Shown: positions 1 through 5,264 of the stretch, piece by piece
How the letters are laid out: each line of letters starts with the position of its first letter
Position numbering within the stretch: the stretch's first letter is position 1
Assembly (NCBI GenBank): GCA_016919605.1
Contig: JACXTQ010000013.1
Location: 1 to 5,408 of the forward strand
Length of the DNA stretch: 5,408 bases
Reading direction: 5' to 3'
Origin: Methylovulum sp.
Lineage (GTDB): Bacteria; Pseudomonadota; Gammaproteobacteria; Methylococcales; Methylomonadaceae
The notes under the pieces: model-generated
Told to the model about the DNA's origin: nothing
What the model saw: only the letters and a program-made list of their open reading frames with translations
Database searches by the model: none
Position numbers and translations under genes: made by a program

Positions 1-68
1 CCCTGCGGGTATTCGGGCTTATCCCGACAAAACCTGCGGTGCTCGGCGCGGCAAACGGGAGCAACACA

Positions 69-85
69 ACGTTACTGCGTAACGT
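69..85. repeat. Perfect 7-bp inverted repeat, possible operator
   Basis: ACGTTAC (69-75) and GTAACGT (79-85) are exact reverse complements separated by TGC. The repeat sits just upstream of a -10-like GATAAT at 88-93, where a -35 box would be expected, and no good -35 hexamer is visible. This is the position of a regulator binding site that overlaps a promoter, but the regulator is not identifiable. It could equally be a short RNA hairpin. The repeat is seen directly; the function is inferred. Confidence 0.4.
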
Positions 86-87
86 CG

Positions 88-93
88 GATAAT
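88..93 (+). promoter_or_regulatory. Candidate -10 element for the fusion-ftsEX operon
   Basis: GATAAT matches the sigma-70 -10 consensus at five of six positions and lies in an AT-rich run 25 to 30 bases before the start codon. No recognisable -35 hexamer lies 16 to 18 bases upstream, where the inverted repeat at 69-85 is found instead. An activator-dependent or weak promoter is possible. AT-rich matches of this kind also occur by chance. Confidence 0.3.
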
Positions 94-117
94 AATAAAA
101 ATGGGATAAGAAGGATA

Positions 118-2064
118 ATGTTTAGAAAAATAACCCTGTTTAGCGTTGTGTTGGCGTTGATCGTCATCATTATGGGGACACATACCCGTTTTGCGGGCGG
201 ACAGTTGGCATGTCCTGATTGGCCGCTGTGTTACGGCCAAGCGTTTATTGGCAATAGCGCACAATTGCCCGCGACAGCGAGTGCAGACCTGAGCCCTATT
301 TGGCAAGAATTGGCTTACCGTTATGCCTATGGTTTGCTAGGCATGATGGTTTTGGTTATGGCGTTGTTAAGCTGGCGGCGTTCTGCGTACCGTGGTGCGG
401 CGGTGGTAACAACGTTGGCCTTGGTGCTGTGCACCGGTGCCCAAGCCGCCTTGAGTTTTTGGACAGTCAAGTTACACGCAATGCCGGTCATGGTGACGGG
501 CGGCGTTGTCTTCAGCATGATTAGTTTTTGGCTGTTGTCTGGTTTATATTTGCGTAGCCAAGCAGGCATGGTATTGCTTAAACAACCGGCTTCGGTGGCT
601 TTTTGCCGATTGTTGATGCTGGTGCTGTTTTTACAGATTGGCTTAGGGGCTTGGGTCAGTGCCAACCATGCCAGTTTGGTGTGCACGGGCTTTCCGCAAT
701 GTAACGGGGAATGGTGGCCTGCTGCCGATTACCTAAGCGCACTGAACCTAGTTAACGGTTTGTTTATCGGCTATACCGGCGATTTGGTTTATGACCTGCA
801 AGTGGCGATTAATGTCCTGCACCGCTGGGGGGCTGTGCTTTGTTTTGTCTTACTGACGATGTTGATGTGGGGCACCCTTGCGGCCAGCAAACCCAAACCC
901 GTGCGTATGGCCGGATTGGGCTTAAGTCTGTTGCTGTTTGCCGAAATTGCTTTAGGGATTGCCGGTTTTAAGCTAGGGATGCCGGAGTGGGTCGTGCTTG
1001 CCCATAATACGGTTGCCGCCTTGTTGATGTTGCCTTTGCTGGTGACCAGTTTTTACAGCCGCTATGGGGTTGCCGAAGCCGCCGAAATCCAAGCCCCTGT
1101 TCAGGTTAGCGTAGCTGAAGCCGATTATGTAGAACCGGCACCTGAGTCTTTATTTTTACGGCTGAAAAGCCAATTGACGCGCACCCGTTCAGGTTTGGGC
1201 GGCATTTTGGCAAATTTGGCCTTAGGTTCCAAGGCGATTGACGGTGAGTTGCTGGAAGAGCTGGAAACCCGTTTATTGATGGCGGATATAGGCATTAATG
1301 TTACCACCGATATTATTGCCCGTTTGACACAACGGCTGGAGCGTCATCAACTTAACGATGCCCAAGCTTTGTCGGCGGCCTTGAAAGAAGAGTTGCTGGC
1401 TATCGTGCAACCGTGCAGCCAACCTTTGTGCATCCCTAAGCAAGGCAAGCCGTTTGTCATTCTTGTGGTGGGTGTCAACGGTGCGGGTAAAACCACCACT
1501 ATCGGCAAATTGGCCAAACGCCTACAGGCACAAGGCCATAGTGTCATGCTGGCGGCGGGTGACACCTTTCGGGCGGCGGCGGTCGAGCAATTGCAGACGT
1601 GGGGCGAGCGCAACAATATCCATGTGGTCGCCCAGCATACCGGAGCCGATTCGGCTTCGGTGATTTACGACGGGGTGCAATCGGCGCAGGCGAAAGGCAT
1701 TGATGTCTTGATTGCCGACACCGCCGGGCGTTTGCATACTAAATCGAATTTGATGGATGAGCTGAAAAAAGTTAAGCGCATCATGGGCAAGCTTGATGAA
1801 AGCGCCCCACATGAGGTGCTGTTGGTGCTGGATGCGGGAACCGGACAAAACGCCTTGTCGCAAGCAAAATTGTTTAACGAGACCGTGGCCTTGACCGGCT
1901 TGGTGCTGACCAAGCTGGACGGCACAGCAAAGGGCGGGGTGATTTTTGCCTTGGCGAAACAGTCAGGCATCCCTATCCGTTTTATTGGTATCGGCGAGGG
2001 CATTGATGATTTGCAAGATTTCAATGCCGAAAACTTTGTCGATGCCTTGTTTGCCAACGACTAA
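118..2064 (+). CDS. ftsY: Fusion protein: CtaA/Cox15-like heme A synthase membrane domain joined to FtsY (SRP receptor GTPase)
   Basis: The 648-residue protein has two modules. Residues 1 to about 315 are a full-length CtaA/Cox15-like domain with eight predicted helices and both loop cysteine pairs (C32/C38 in CPDWPLC; C189/C195 in CTGFPQC). C-terminal heme ligands H235 (LHRWGA) and H296 (AHN) are kept. The equivalents of the N-terminal pair are Y67 (ELAYR instead of ExxHR, E64 kept) and G129. Residues 316-342 form an acidic Ala/Pro/Val-rich linker. Residues 343-648 are a complete FtsY NG domain: helical N domain, GVNGAGKTTT (452-460 region), DTFRAAA (482-488), DTAGR (534-538), TKLDG (598-602) and GIGEGIDDLQDF (624-635). 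FtsY docks ribosome-SRP complexes at the inner membrane. Eight helices put the C terminus in the cytoplasm, as FtsY needs. The ATG start has AAGGA at 111-115, only 2 nt away, which is unusually close, but the family N terminus begins here. ftsE follows after 11 nt. The FtsY assignment is secure; heme A synthase activity is doubtful. Confidence 0.93.
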   Translation: MFRKITLFSVVLALIVIIMGTHTRFAGGQLACPDWPLCYGQAFIGNSAQLPATASADLSPIWQELAYRYAYGLLGMMVLVMALLSWRRSAYRGAAVVTTLALVLCTGAQAALSFWTVKLHAMPVMVTGGVVFSMISFWLLSGLYLRSQAGMVLLKQPASVAFCRLLMLVLFLQIGLGAWVSANHASLVCTGFPQCNGEWWPAADYLSALNLVNGLFIGYTGDLVYDLQVAINVLHRWGAVLCFVLLTMLMWGTLAASKPKPVRMAGLGLSLLLFAEIALGIAGFKLGMPEWVVLAHNTVAALLMLPLLVTSFYSRYGVAEAAEIQAPVQVSVAEADYVEPAPESLFLRLKSQLTRTRSGLGGILANLALGSKAIDGELLEELETRLLMADIGINVTTDIIARLTQRLERHQLNDAQALSAALKEELLAIVQPCSQPLCIPKQGKPFVILVVGVNGAGKTTTIGKLAKRLQAQGHSVMLAAGDTFRAAAVEQLQTWGERNNIHVVAQHTGADSASVIYDGVQSAQAKGIDVLIADTAGRLHTKSNLMDELKKVKRIMGKLDESAPHEVLLVLDAGTGQNALSQAKLFNETVALTGLVLTKLDGTAKGGVIFALAKQSGIPIRFIGIGEGIDDLQDFNAENFVDALFAND

Positions 2065-2075
2065 CCGAGCCACCT

Positions 2076-2732
2076 ATGTTAAAGTTTGACAATGTCAGTA
2101 AGCGTTATCAGGAAACCGGCGAAGTGTTGCGTGATGTCAGTTTTCATCTGCGGCGCGGCGAACTGGCGTTTTTGACCGGACATTCGGGCGCGGGTAAAAG
2201 TACCTTGTTAAAATTGATTGCGGTCATGGAACGGTGCAATAAAGGCTCTATCTTTCTTGATGGCGAAAATTTAAGCCACGCCAAAGAAAAGCACATCCCT
2301 TATCTGCGCCGCAAAATGGGCTTTATTTATCAAGACTACAAACTGTTGCAAGATCGGACGGTGTTTGATAATGTCGCCTTGCCCTTGGTGATTGCCGGCT
2401 TCGGCCATCAGGAAGTAGGCCGTAAGGTGAGGGCGGTGTTGGACAAGGTCGGCTTGACCGGCAAAGAGAAAAAATTCCCGCTGGCCCTGTCCGGCGGTGA
2501 GCAACAGCGGGTCGGCATTGCGCGGGCGGTGGTCAACAAGCCGCCGATTATCATTGCTGATGAGCCTACCGGCAACCTGGACCCGGATTTGTCGGCAGAA
2601 ATCATGCGCCTGTTTGAAAATTACCAGCAGGTTGGGGTGACGGTGTTGATCGCCTCGCACGACATTTCCCTGATTAGCAAAATGAACCATCGGGTGTTAA
2701 AGCTGGATCATGGGCAATTGGTGACACGTTAA
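2076..2732 (+). CDS. ftsE: Cell division ATP-binding protein FtsE
   Basis: This is the ABC-type ATPase subunit of FtsEX, which works at the septum and drives conformational changes that activate periplasmic peptidoglycan hydrolases through FtsX. The 218 residues match the usual FtsE length of about 220. Visible motifs are Walker A GHSGAGKST (35-43), the Q-loop glutamine in YQD (Q86), signature LSGGEQQR (138-145), Walker B IIIADEP (158-164) and H-loop H195 in SHD. The stretch LRRKMGFIYQD and the segment GIARAVVNKP are typical of FtsE rather than other ABC ATPases. The gene begins 11 nt after the fusion gene stop with only a weak GAG (2067-2069) as ribosome binding site, so translational coupling is likely. 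Its stop overlaps the ftsX start by one base (TAATG). All catalytic motifs are intact. Confidence 0.97.
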   Translation: MLKFDNVSKRYQETGEVLRDVSFHLRRGELAFLTGHSGAGKSTLLKLIAVMERCNKGSIFLDGENLSHAKEKHIPYLRRKMGFIYQDYKLLQDRTVFDNVALPLVIAGFGHQEVGRKVRAVLDKVGLTGKEKKFPLALSGGEQQRVGIARAVVNKPPIIIADEPTGNLDPDLSAEIMRLFENYQQVGVTVLIASHDISLISKMNHRVLKLDHGQLVTR

Positions 2733-3766
2733 TGAACAAGCACCCCCAGAAAAAGCGGCCACAGACGCGGGAAATAAAAACCCCCACTTATAAGCCGGTA
2801 AAATCGGATGTCCGCCCCAATACGGTGGCTGGGGGTGGCTTTATCGATAAGGCCAATGCTTACCGTGACCTCCATGCCCACGCGCTGTTTTCCAGTTTGG
2901 GGCGTTTGGTGGCGGAGCCGTTTTCATCCATTATGACGATTGCCGTATTGGCGATCGCCATCTCACTGGCCAGCGGCTTTTATCTGGTCTTGGTCAACGC
3001 CCAGCAGTTGACCGGGAATCTGGAAGCCAGCACACAAATATCCTTGTTCCTAAAAGAGGAAGTGTCGGATAACCGTGCCGCCAAATTGCTGGAAACCATC
3101 AAAAGCAATCCCAAAGTGCAGCAAGCCACTTTGATAAACAGGGAACAGGGCTTGGAGGAGTTTAAAACCTACAGCGGCTTTGGCTCGGCGGTTGATTCGT
3201 TAAAAAGCAATCCCCTGCCGATAGTGATTGAAGTCTCGCCGAAAAACTCCCTGACCAATAAAGACGATCTGGAAGCGTTGCAGCATGAATTCCAGCAAAA
3301 TGAAGGAGTGGAATTGGCACAGTTGGATATGCTGTGGCTGGAACGCTTACAATCGATTATCGCCTTGGGCGGGCAGGCGGTCAGCTTGTTGAACCTGATG
3401 CTGGGGCTTGCCGTGCTGCTTATCACTGCCAATACCATTCGCCTAGAGCTGCATAGCCGCCGTGAAGAGGTGATTATTGCCAAGCTGATGGGGGCCACCC
3501 ACGCCTTCATCCGACGGCCTTTTTTATACGCCGGGGCGTGGATGGGCTTTATTTCCGGCGTGGCGGCCTGGTTTATCGTCACCGTGCTGATGTTGGCCTT
3601 ACGTTCGTCCGTAGAGCACTTGTCCAGGCTGTACGGCGGGGATTTTCATCTGCTATTTTTTAGCTTTGGGCAAACCCTGCAATTGATCGCCATTGCCATC
3701 GGCTTAGGCGTTTTAGGGGCTTGGGGGGTCTTGATTTACCAATTGCAACGCACCAAACCCGAATAG
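2732..3766 (+). CDS. ftsX: Cell division protein FtsX, permease-like subunit
   Basis: This is the membrane partner of FtsE. The 344 residues have the FtsX layout: a basic, proline-rich cytoplasmic N-terminal tail (1 to about 60), TM1 (about 67-89), a large periplasmic domain (about 90-212) that in E. coli binds the hydrolase activator EnvC, then TM2 (about 214-236), TM3 (about 268-290) and TM4 (about 314-337). The segment RLELHSRREEVIIAKLMGAT after TM2 is the conserved cytoplasmic loop of the FtsX/MacB permease family. The start codon overlaps the ftsE stop by one base; GGTGA at 2720-2724 is a plausible ribosome binding site. Length and domain order are normal, and nothing appears truncated. 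It transports no known substrate and acts as a mechanical transmitter to periplasmic amidase activators (family knowledge). Confidence 0.96.
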   Translation: MNKHPQKKRPQTREIKTPTYKPVKSDVRPNTVAGGGFIDKANAYRDLHAHALFSSLGRLVAEPFSSIMTIAVLAIAISLASGFYLVLVNAQQLTGNLEASTQISLFLKEEVSDNRAAKLLETIKSNPKVQQATLINREQGLEEFKTYSGFGSAVDSLKSNPLPIVIEVSPKNSLTNKDDLEALQHEFQQNEGVELAQLDMLWLERLQSIIALGGQAVSLLNLMLGLAVLLITANTIRLELHSRREEVIIAKLMGATHAFIRRPFLYAGAWMGFISGVAAWFIVTVLMLALRSSVEHLSRLYGGDFHLLFFSFGQTLQLIAIAIGLGVLGAWGVLIYQLQRTKPE

Positions 3767-3784
3767 AATGAACTTAAAAAATTA

Positions 3785-3811
3785 TTAGCACTCTTATACG
3801 GAGAGTGCTAA
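3785..3811. promoter_or_regulatory. CIRCE element (HrcA operator) upstream of rpoH
   Basis: The sequence reads TTAGCACTC (3785-3793), a 9-base spacer TTATACGGA (3794-3802), then GAGTGCTAA (3803-3811). This is an exact match to the CIRCE consensus TTAGCACTC-N9-GAGTGCTAA. CIRCE is bound by the repressor HrcA, whose activity depends on GroEL, and usually controls groESL and hrcA-grpE-dnaK. Here it sits 36 bases before the rpoH start and 18 bases after the ftsX stop, so the only apparent target is rpoH. Operator identity is very secure from the sequence. Repression of rpoH is inferred from position, and hrcA itself is not in the window. Confidence 0.95.
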
Positions 3812-3814
3812 AAT
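3785..3814 (+). promoter_or_regulatory. Candidate sigma-70 promoter overlapping CIRCE
   Basis: TTAGCA (3785-3790, four of six to the -35 consensus) and TAAAAT (3809-3814, five of six to the -10 consensus) are separated by 18 bases and span the whole CIRCE palindrome. HrcA bound here would block RNA polymerase directly. Transcription would start near 3821, leaving a leader of roughly 27 nt with the ribosome binding site. The -35 half is part of the CIRCE arm, so the match may be coincidental. A weaker alternative is TTGCAA (3743-3748) with TAGAAT (3764-3769), whose 15-base spacing is too short. Confidence 0.4.
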
Positions 3815-3835
3815 TTATACAAGTTTTTACCTATC

Positions 3836-3841
3836 GGGGGA
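3836..3841 (+). promoter_or_regulatory. Strong ribosome binding site of rpoH
   Basis: GGGGGA lies 6 bases before the ATG at 3848. It fixes the rpoH start, which also aligns with the known RpoH N terminus. Confidence 0.7.
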
Positions 3842-3847
3842 CTATCT

Positions 3848-4705
3848 ATGAGCAATGCCTTAACCTTACCTGTCAACTTATCTGTTGGAACGTTCGATGC
3901 CTATTTGAATCTGGTCAAACAGATGCCCAAGCTGTCATCAGAACAAGAACATGAATTGGCGGTAAAATACCGTGACCACGGCGACCTAGAAGCGGCACGG
4001 CAATTGGTCATGACCAATCTGCGCTTTGTCGTCCATGTCGCCAAAGGTTATAGCGGTTATGGCTTATCTATGCCTGATATTGTCCAAGAAGGCAATGTCG
4101 GCCTGATGAAAGCCGTCAAACGCTTTGACCCTGATATGGGGGTGCGTTTGGTGTCCTTTGCCGTGCATTGGATCAAGGCGGAAATCCACGAATACGTCAT
4201 TAAAAATTGGGCCATCGTTAAAATTGCCACCACCAAAGCCCAACGCAAACTGTTTTTCAATTTGCGCAAATCCAAAGAGGATTTGGGCTGGTTGTCCAAT
4301 AACGAAGCCGAAGCGATAGCCACCGACTTGGACGTGCAGTTAAGCAGCGTCTACGAAATGGAAAAACGCTTGGGTAGCCGCGACATGTCGTTTGATGTTA
4401 GCGATGACGATGGTGACGAAGACAATTTTGTCGCCCCGGCCAGTTATTTGCAACAGCACGGGGCTGACCCTGCGGTATTGCTGGAAAACGCCGACTGGGG
4501 CGGTCATGAGCACGATTTGCTGCACGATGCGATGGCGACCTTGGATGAGCGCAGCTTGGACATCGTCTCCAGCCGTTGGTTGGCCGACAAAAAAGCCACC
4601 CTGCATGAGCTGGCGGAACGCTATAACGTATCAGCGGAACGCATCCGCCAATTGGAGCAAAACGCAATGAAAAAACTGAAAGCCGCCGTTGTCTTGGCGG
4701 CTTGA
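3848..4705 (+). CDS. rpoH: RNA polymerase heat-shock sigma factor RpoH (sigma-32)
   Basis: This sigma factor directs RNA polymerase to promoters of chaperone and protease genes after heat or misfolding stress. The 285 residues match the family length of about 284. Region 2 covers about 50-122 with TNLRFVVHVAKGY, DIVQEGNVGLMKAV and the region 2.4 segment RLVSFAVHWIKAEIHEYVI. The diagnostic RpoH box QRKLFFNLR lies at 132-140 and separates it from RpoD and RpoS. An acidic stretch SDDDGDEDN (185-193) precedes region 3. Region 4.2 with the helix-turn-helix is at about 250-276 (TLHELAERYNVSAERIRQLE). In E. coli this sigma factor is controlled by DnaK, GroEL and FtsH. Here a perfect CIRCE operator lies immediately upstream, adding likely HrcA control. 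It follows ftsX as in E. coli, 81 nt away, probably with its own promoter. The gene is intact. Confidence 0.97.
   Translation: MSNALTLPVNLSVGTFDAYLNLVKQMPKLSSEQEHELAVKYRDHGDLEAARQLVMTNLRFVVHVAKGYSGYGLSMPDIVQEGNVGLMKAVKRFDPDMGVRLVSFAVHWIKAEIHEYVIKNWAIVKIATTKAQRKLFFNLRKSKEDLGWLSNNEAEAIATDLDVQLSSVYEMEKRLGSRDMSFDVSDDDGDEDNFVAPASYLQQHGADPAVLLENADWGGHEHDLLHDAMATLDERSLDIVSSRWLADKKATLHELAERYNVSAERIRQLEQNAMKKLKAAVVLAA
4681..4702 (+). repeat. GC-rich inverted repeat at the end of the rpoH coding sequence
   Basis: AGCCGCC (4681-4687) and GGCGGCT (4696-4702) are exact complements with an 8-base loop, ending one base before the TGA stop codon. No T-run follows, so it is not a Rho-independent terminator by itself. 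It may protect the mRNA 3' end or may simply reflect alanine-rich codons in the C-terminal tail. Confidence 0.35.
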
Positions 4706-4725
4706 CCACAGTTCTCTTCGGCGAT

Positions 4726-4763
4726 AAAAAAGGCTTAACGGTTATGCCGTTAAGCCTTTTTTT
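4726..4763. terminator. Bidirectional Rho-independent terminator after rpoH
   Basis: A perfect 10-bp stem, GGCTTAACGG (4732-4741) with CCGTTAAGCC (4747-4756), has a 5-base loop TTATG. It is followed by seven T residues (4757-4763) and preceded by six A residues (4726-4731). It lies 20 bases after the rpoH stop. The A-tract makes it work on the minus strand too, so it probably also ends transcripts from the convergent small gene at 4861-5100. Confidence 0.93.
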
Positions 4764-4811
4764 ATGGATGGCAACAGTGTGCAAAGTGCCAATTAACCCC
4801 AAGCCTACCCA

Positions 4812-4862
4812 AAAGCTACAGCTTCTCTGCTTAAGAAGCTATCATCACGTCCAAGTAGCTTT
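4812..4862. repeat. Nested inverted repeats between rpoH and the convergent small gene
   Basis: An outer pair AAAGCTAC (4812-4819) and GTAGCTTT (4855-4862) encloses an inner pair AGCTTCT (4820-4826) and AGAAGCT (4834-4840). The outer right arm overlaps the stop codon of the minus-strand gene. Read on the minus strand the structure ends in four T residues, so it could be a weak terminator or a 3' stabilising fold for that gene. Pairing is exact; function is inferred. Confidence 0.45.
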
Positions 4863-5100
4863 AAACCGGATTTAACAAATTAAATAAAGTCTGCGCCATT
4901 TCTGCCGCTTCATGGCCGAGGGCGGTCAAATAACCGCCGTCCGCTTGTGTGGTCAAGCCTTTGCCATGTAAACGCTGGGCGGCGGCCACTGTGCTGGGGG
5001 TCGCGCCGGAGCTGTGGACTTTAAGTCCTGCCAAGGTGGTGTCCAGGTTGTAAAGGGCCAGCAGGTTCAGTTCGTCAATGGTGTCTTGGTTGTAACTCAT
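4861..5100 (-). CDS. Small conserved protein of the TIGR02647 type, function unknown
   Basis: The 79-residue protein starts with MSYNQDTIDELNLLALYNLD and resembles, from memory, the TIGR02647 family of small gammaproteobacterial proteins, which are about 75-80 residues long and have no assigned role. Conserved-looking parts are the N-terminal ELNLLALYNLDTTLAGLKVH, a middle AAQRLHGKGLTTQADGGYLT and the helical ending EAAEMAQTLFNLL. The middle part, with a helix followed by a hydrophilic GLxTQxDGGYLTxLG turn, resembles the wing of small winged-helix folds, but DNA binding is only a guess. There is no signal peptide or membrane segment, so it is probably cytoplasmic. GAGGA (5107-5111 on the minus strand) lies 6 bases before the ATG and supports the start. 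The gene converges on rpoH and shares its terminator. Confidence 0.85.
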   Translation of the reverse strand: MSYNQDTIDELNLLALYNLDTTLAGLKVHSSGATPSTVAAAQRLHGKGLTTQADGGYLTALGHEAAEMAQTLFNLLNPV

Positions 5101-5106
5101 CGTCTA

Positions 5107-5111
5107 TCCTC
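5107..5111 (-). promoter_or_regulatory. Ribosome binding site of the TIGR02647-like gene
   Basis: GAGGA on the minus strand is spaced 6 bases from the ATG at 5100-5098 and selects that start codon. Confidence 0.65.
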
Positions 5112-5191
5112 GTGTGGTGTGCCAATGCCTTTGCGTCATGCTGGCGTTGGCGGATGTTAGGGCAAGGCTATGCCCCGGTGATGCTGTTATT

Positions 5192-5219
5192 ATTATGGCC
5201 TCATGCGCAAATAGCGCAA
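5192..5219 (-). promoter_or_regulatory. Candidate promoter of the TIGR02647-like gene
   Basis: On the minus strand TTGCGC (5219-5214, three of six to -35) and CATAAT (5197-5192, five of six to -10) are 16 bases apart, leaving a leader of about 85 bases to the start codon. The -35 match is poor and overlaps a short hairpin (5204-5218). It is the best candidate in the 164-base gap after the dehydrogenase gene. Confidence 0.25.
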
Positions 5220-5238
5220 GGACGGTGTACCCTACACC
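5204..5238. repeat. Two adjacent short inverted repeats after the dehydrogenase gene
   Basis: TGCGC (5204-5208) pairs with GCGCA (5214-5218) around AAATA, and GGTGTA (5224-5229) pairs with TACACC (5233-5238) around CCC. They lie 27 to 61 bases past the stop of the minus-strand dehydrogenase gene. No T-run follows either, so a Rho-independent terminator is unlikely. An operator or mRNA end structure is possible. Confidence 0.35.
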
Positions 5239-5264
5239 TTGACAGGGTCATTTAGCAAGCATGT

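Larger units (their letters stand above)
1..117. other. Non-coding leader upstream of the ctaA-ftsY fusion gene
   Basis: No convincing gene lies here. Two plus-strand frames close at stops (TAA at 80-82 and 90-92) and could be tails of an upstream gene, but neither peptide is recognisable. The frame shared with the fusion gene has no stop back to base 1, yet it contains no ATG, GTG or TTG and its peptide looks random, so it is probably untranslated. The stretch holds a small hairpin (TCGGG at 13-17 with CCCGA at 23-27), an 8-base complementary pair (CTTATCCC at 18-25, GGGATAAG at 103-110), a perfect inverted repeat at 69-85 and an AT-rich run at 88-102. Confidence 0.6.

Noticed and set aside
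1..92. C-terminus of an upstream plus-strand gene ending at 82 or 92
   Set aside because: The short peptides in both frames match nothing I recognise and the DNA is rich in small palindromes, as in intergenic sequence.
327..686. Minus-strand open frame of 119 codons within the CtaA-like domain
   Set aside because: It is the antisense shadow of a conserved membrane domain, has no ribosome binding site of note and no recognisable protein.
1000..1200. Fusion produced by a sequencing frameshift
   Set aside because: The frame is the same on both sides, the linker has plausible composition and both domains are complete, so no indel is needed to explain it. Raw reads would settle it.
1063..1300. 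A separate ftsY start inside the fusion gene
   Set aside because: No in-frame ATG occurs between residues 304 and 388, and I see no ribosome binding site before a GTG or TTG ahead of the N domain, so a stand-alone FtsY is not supported.
3743..3769. Sigma-70 promoter TTGCAA and TAGAAT at the end of ftsX
   Set aside because: The 15-base spacing is too short for a good promoter, and the candidate overlapping CIRCE fits better.
4398..4802. Minus-strand open frame of 134 codons across the rpoH end
   Set aside because: It is antisense to rpoH region 4, crosses the terminator hairpin and has an unusual Arg/Pro/His-rich composition without family resemblance.
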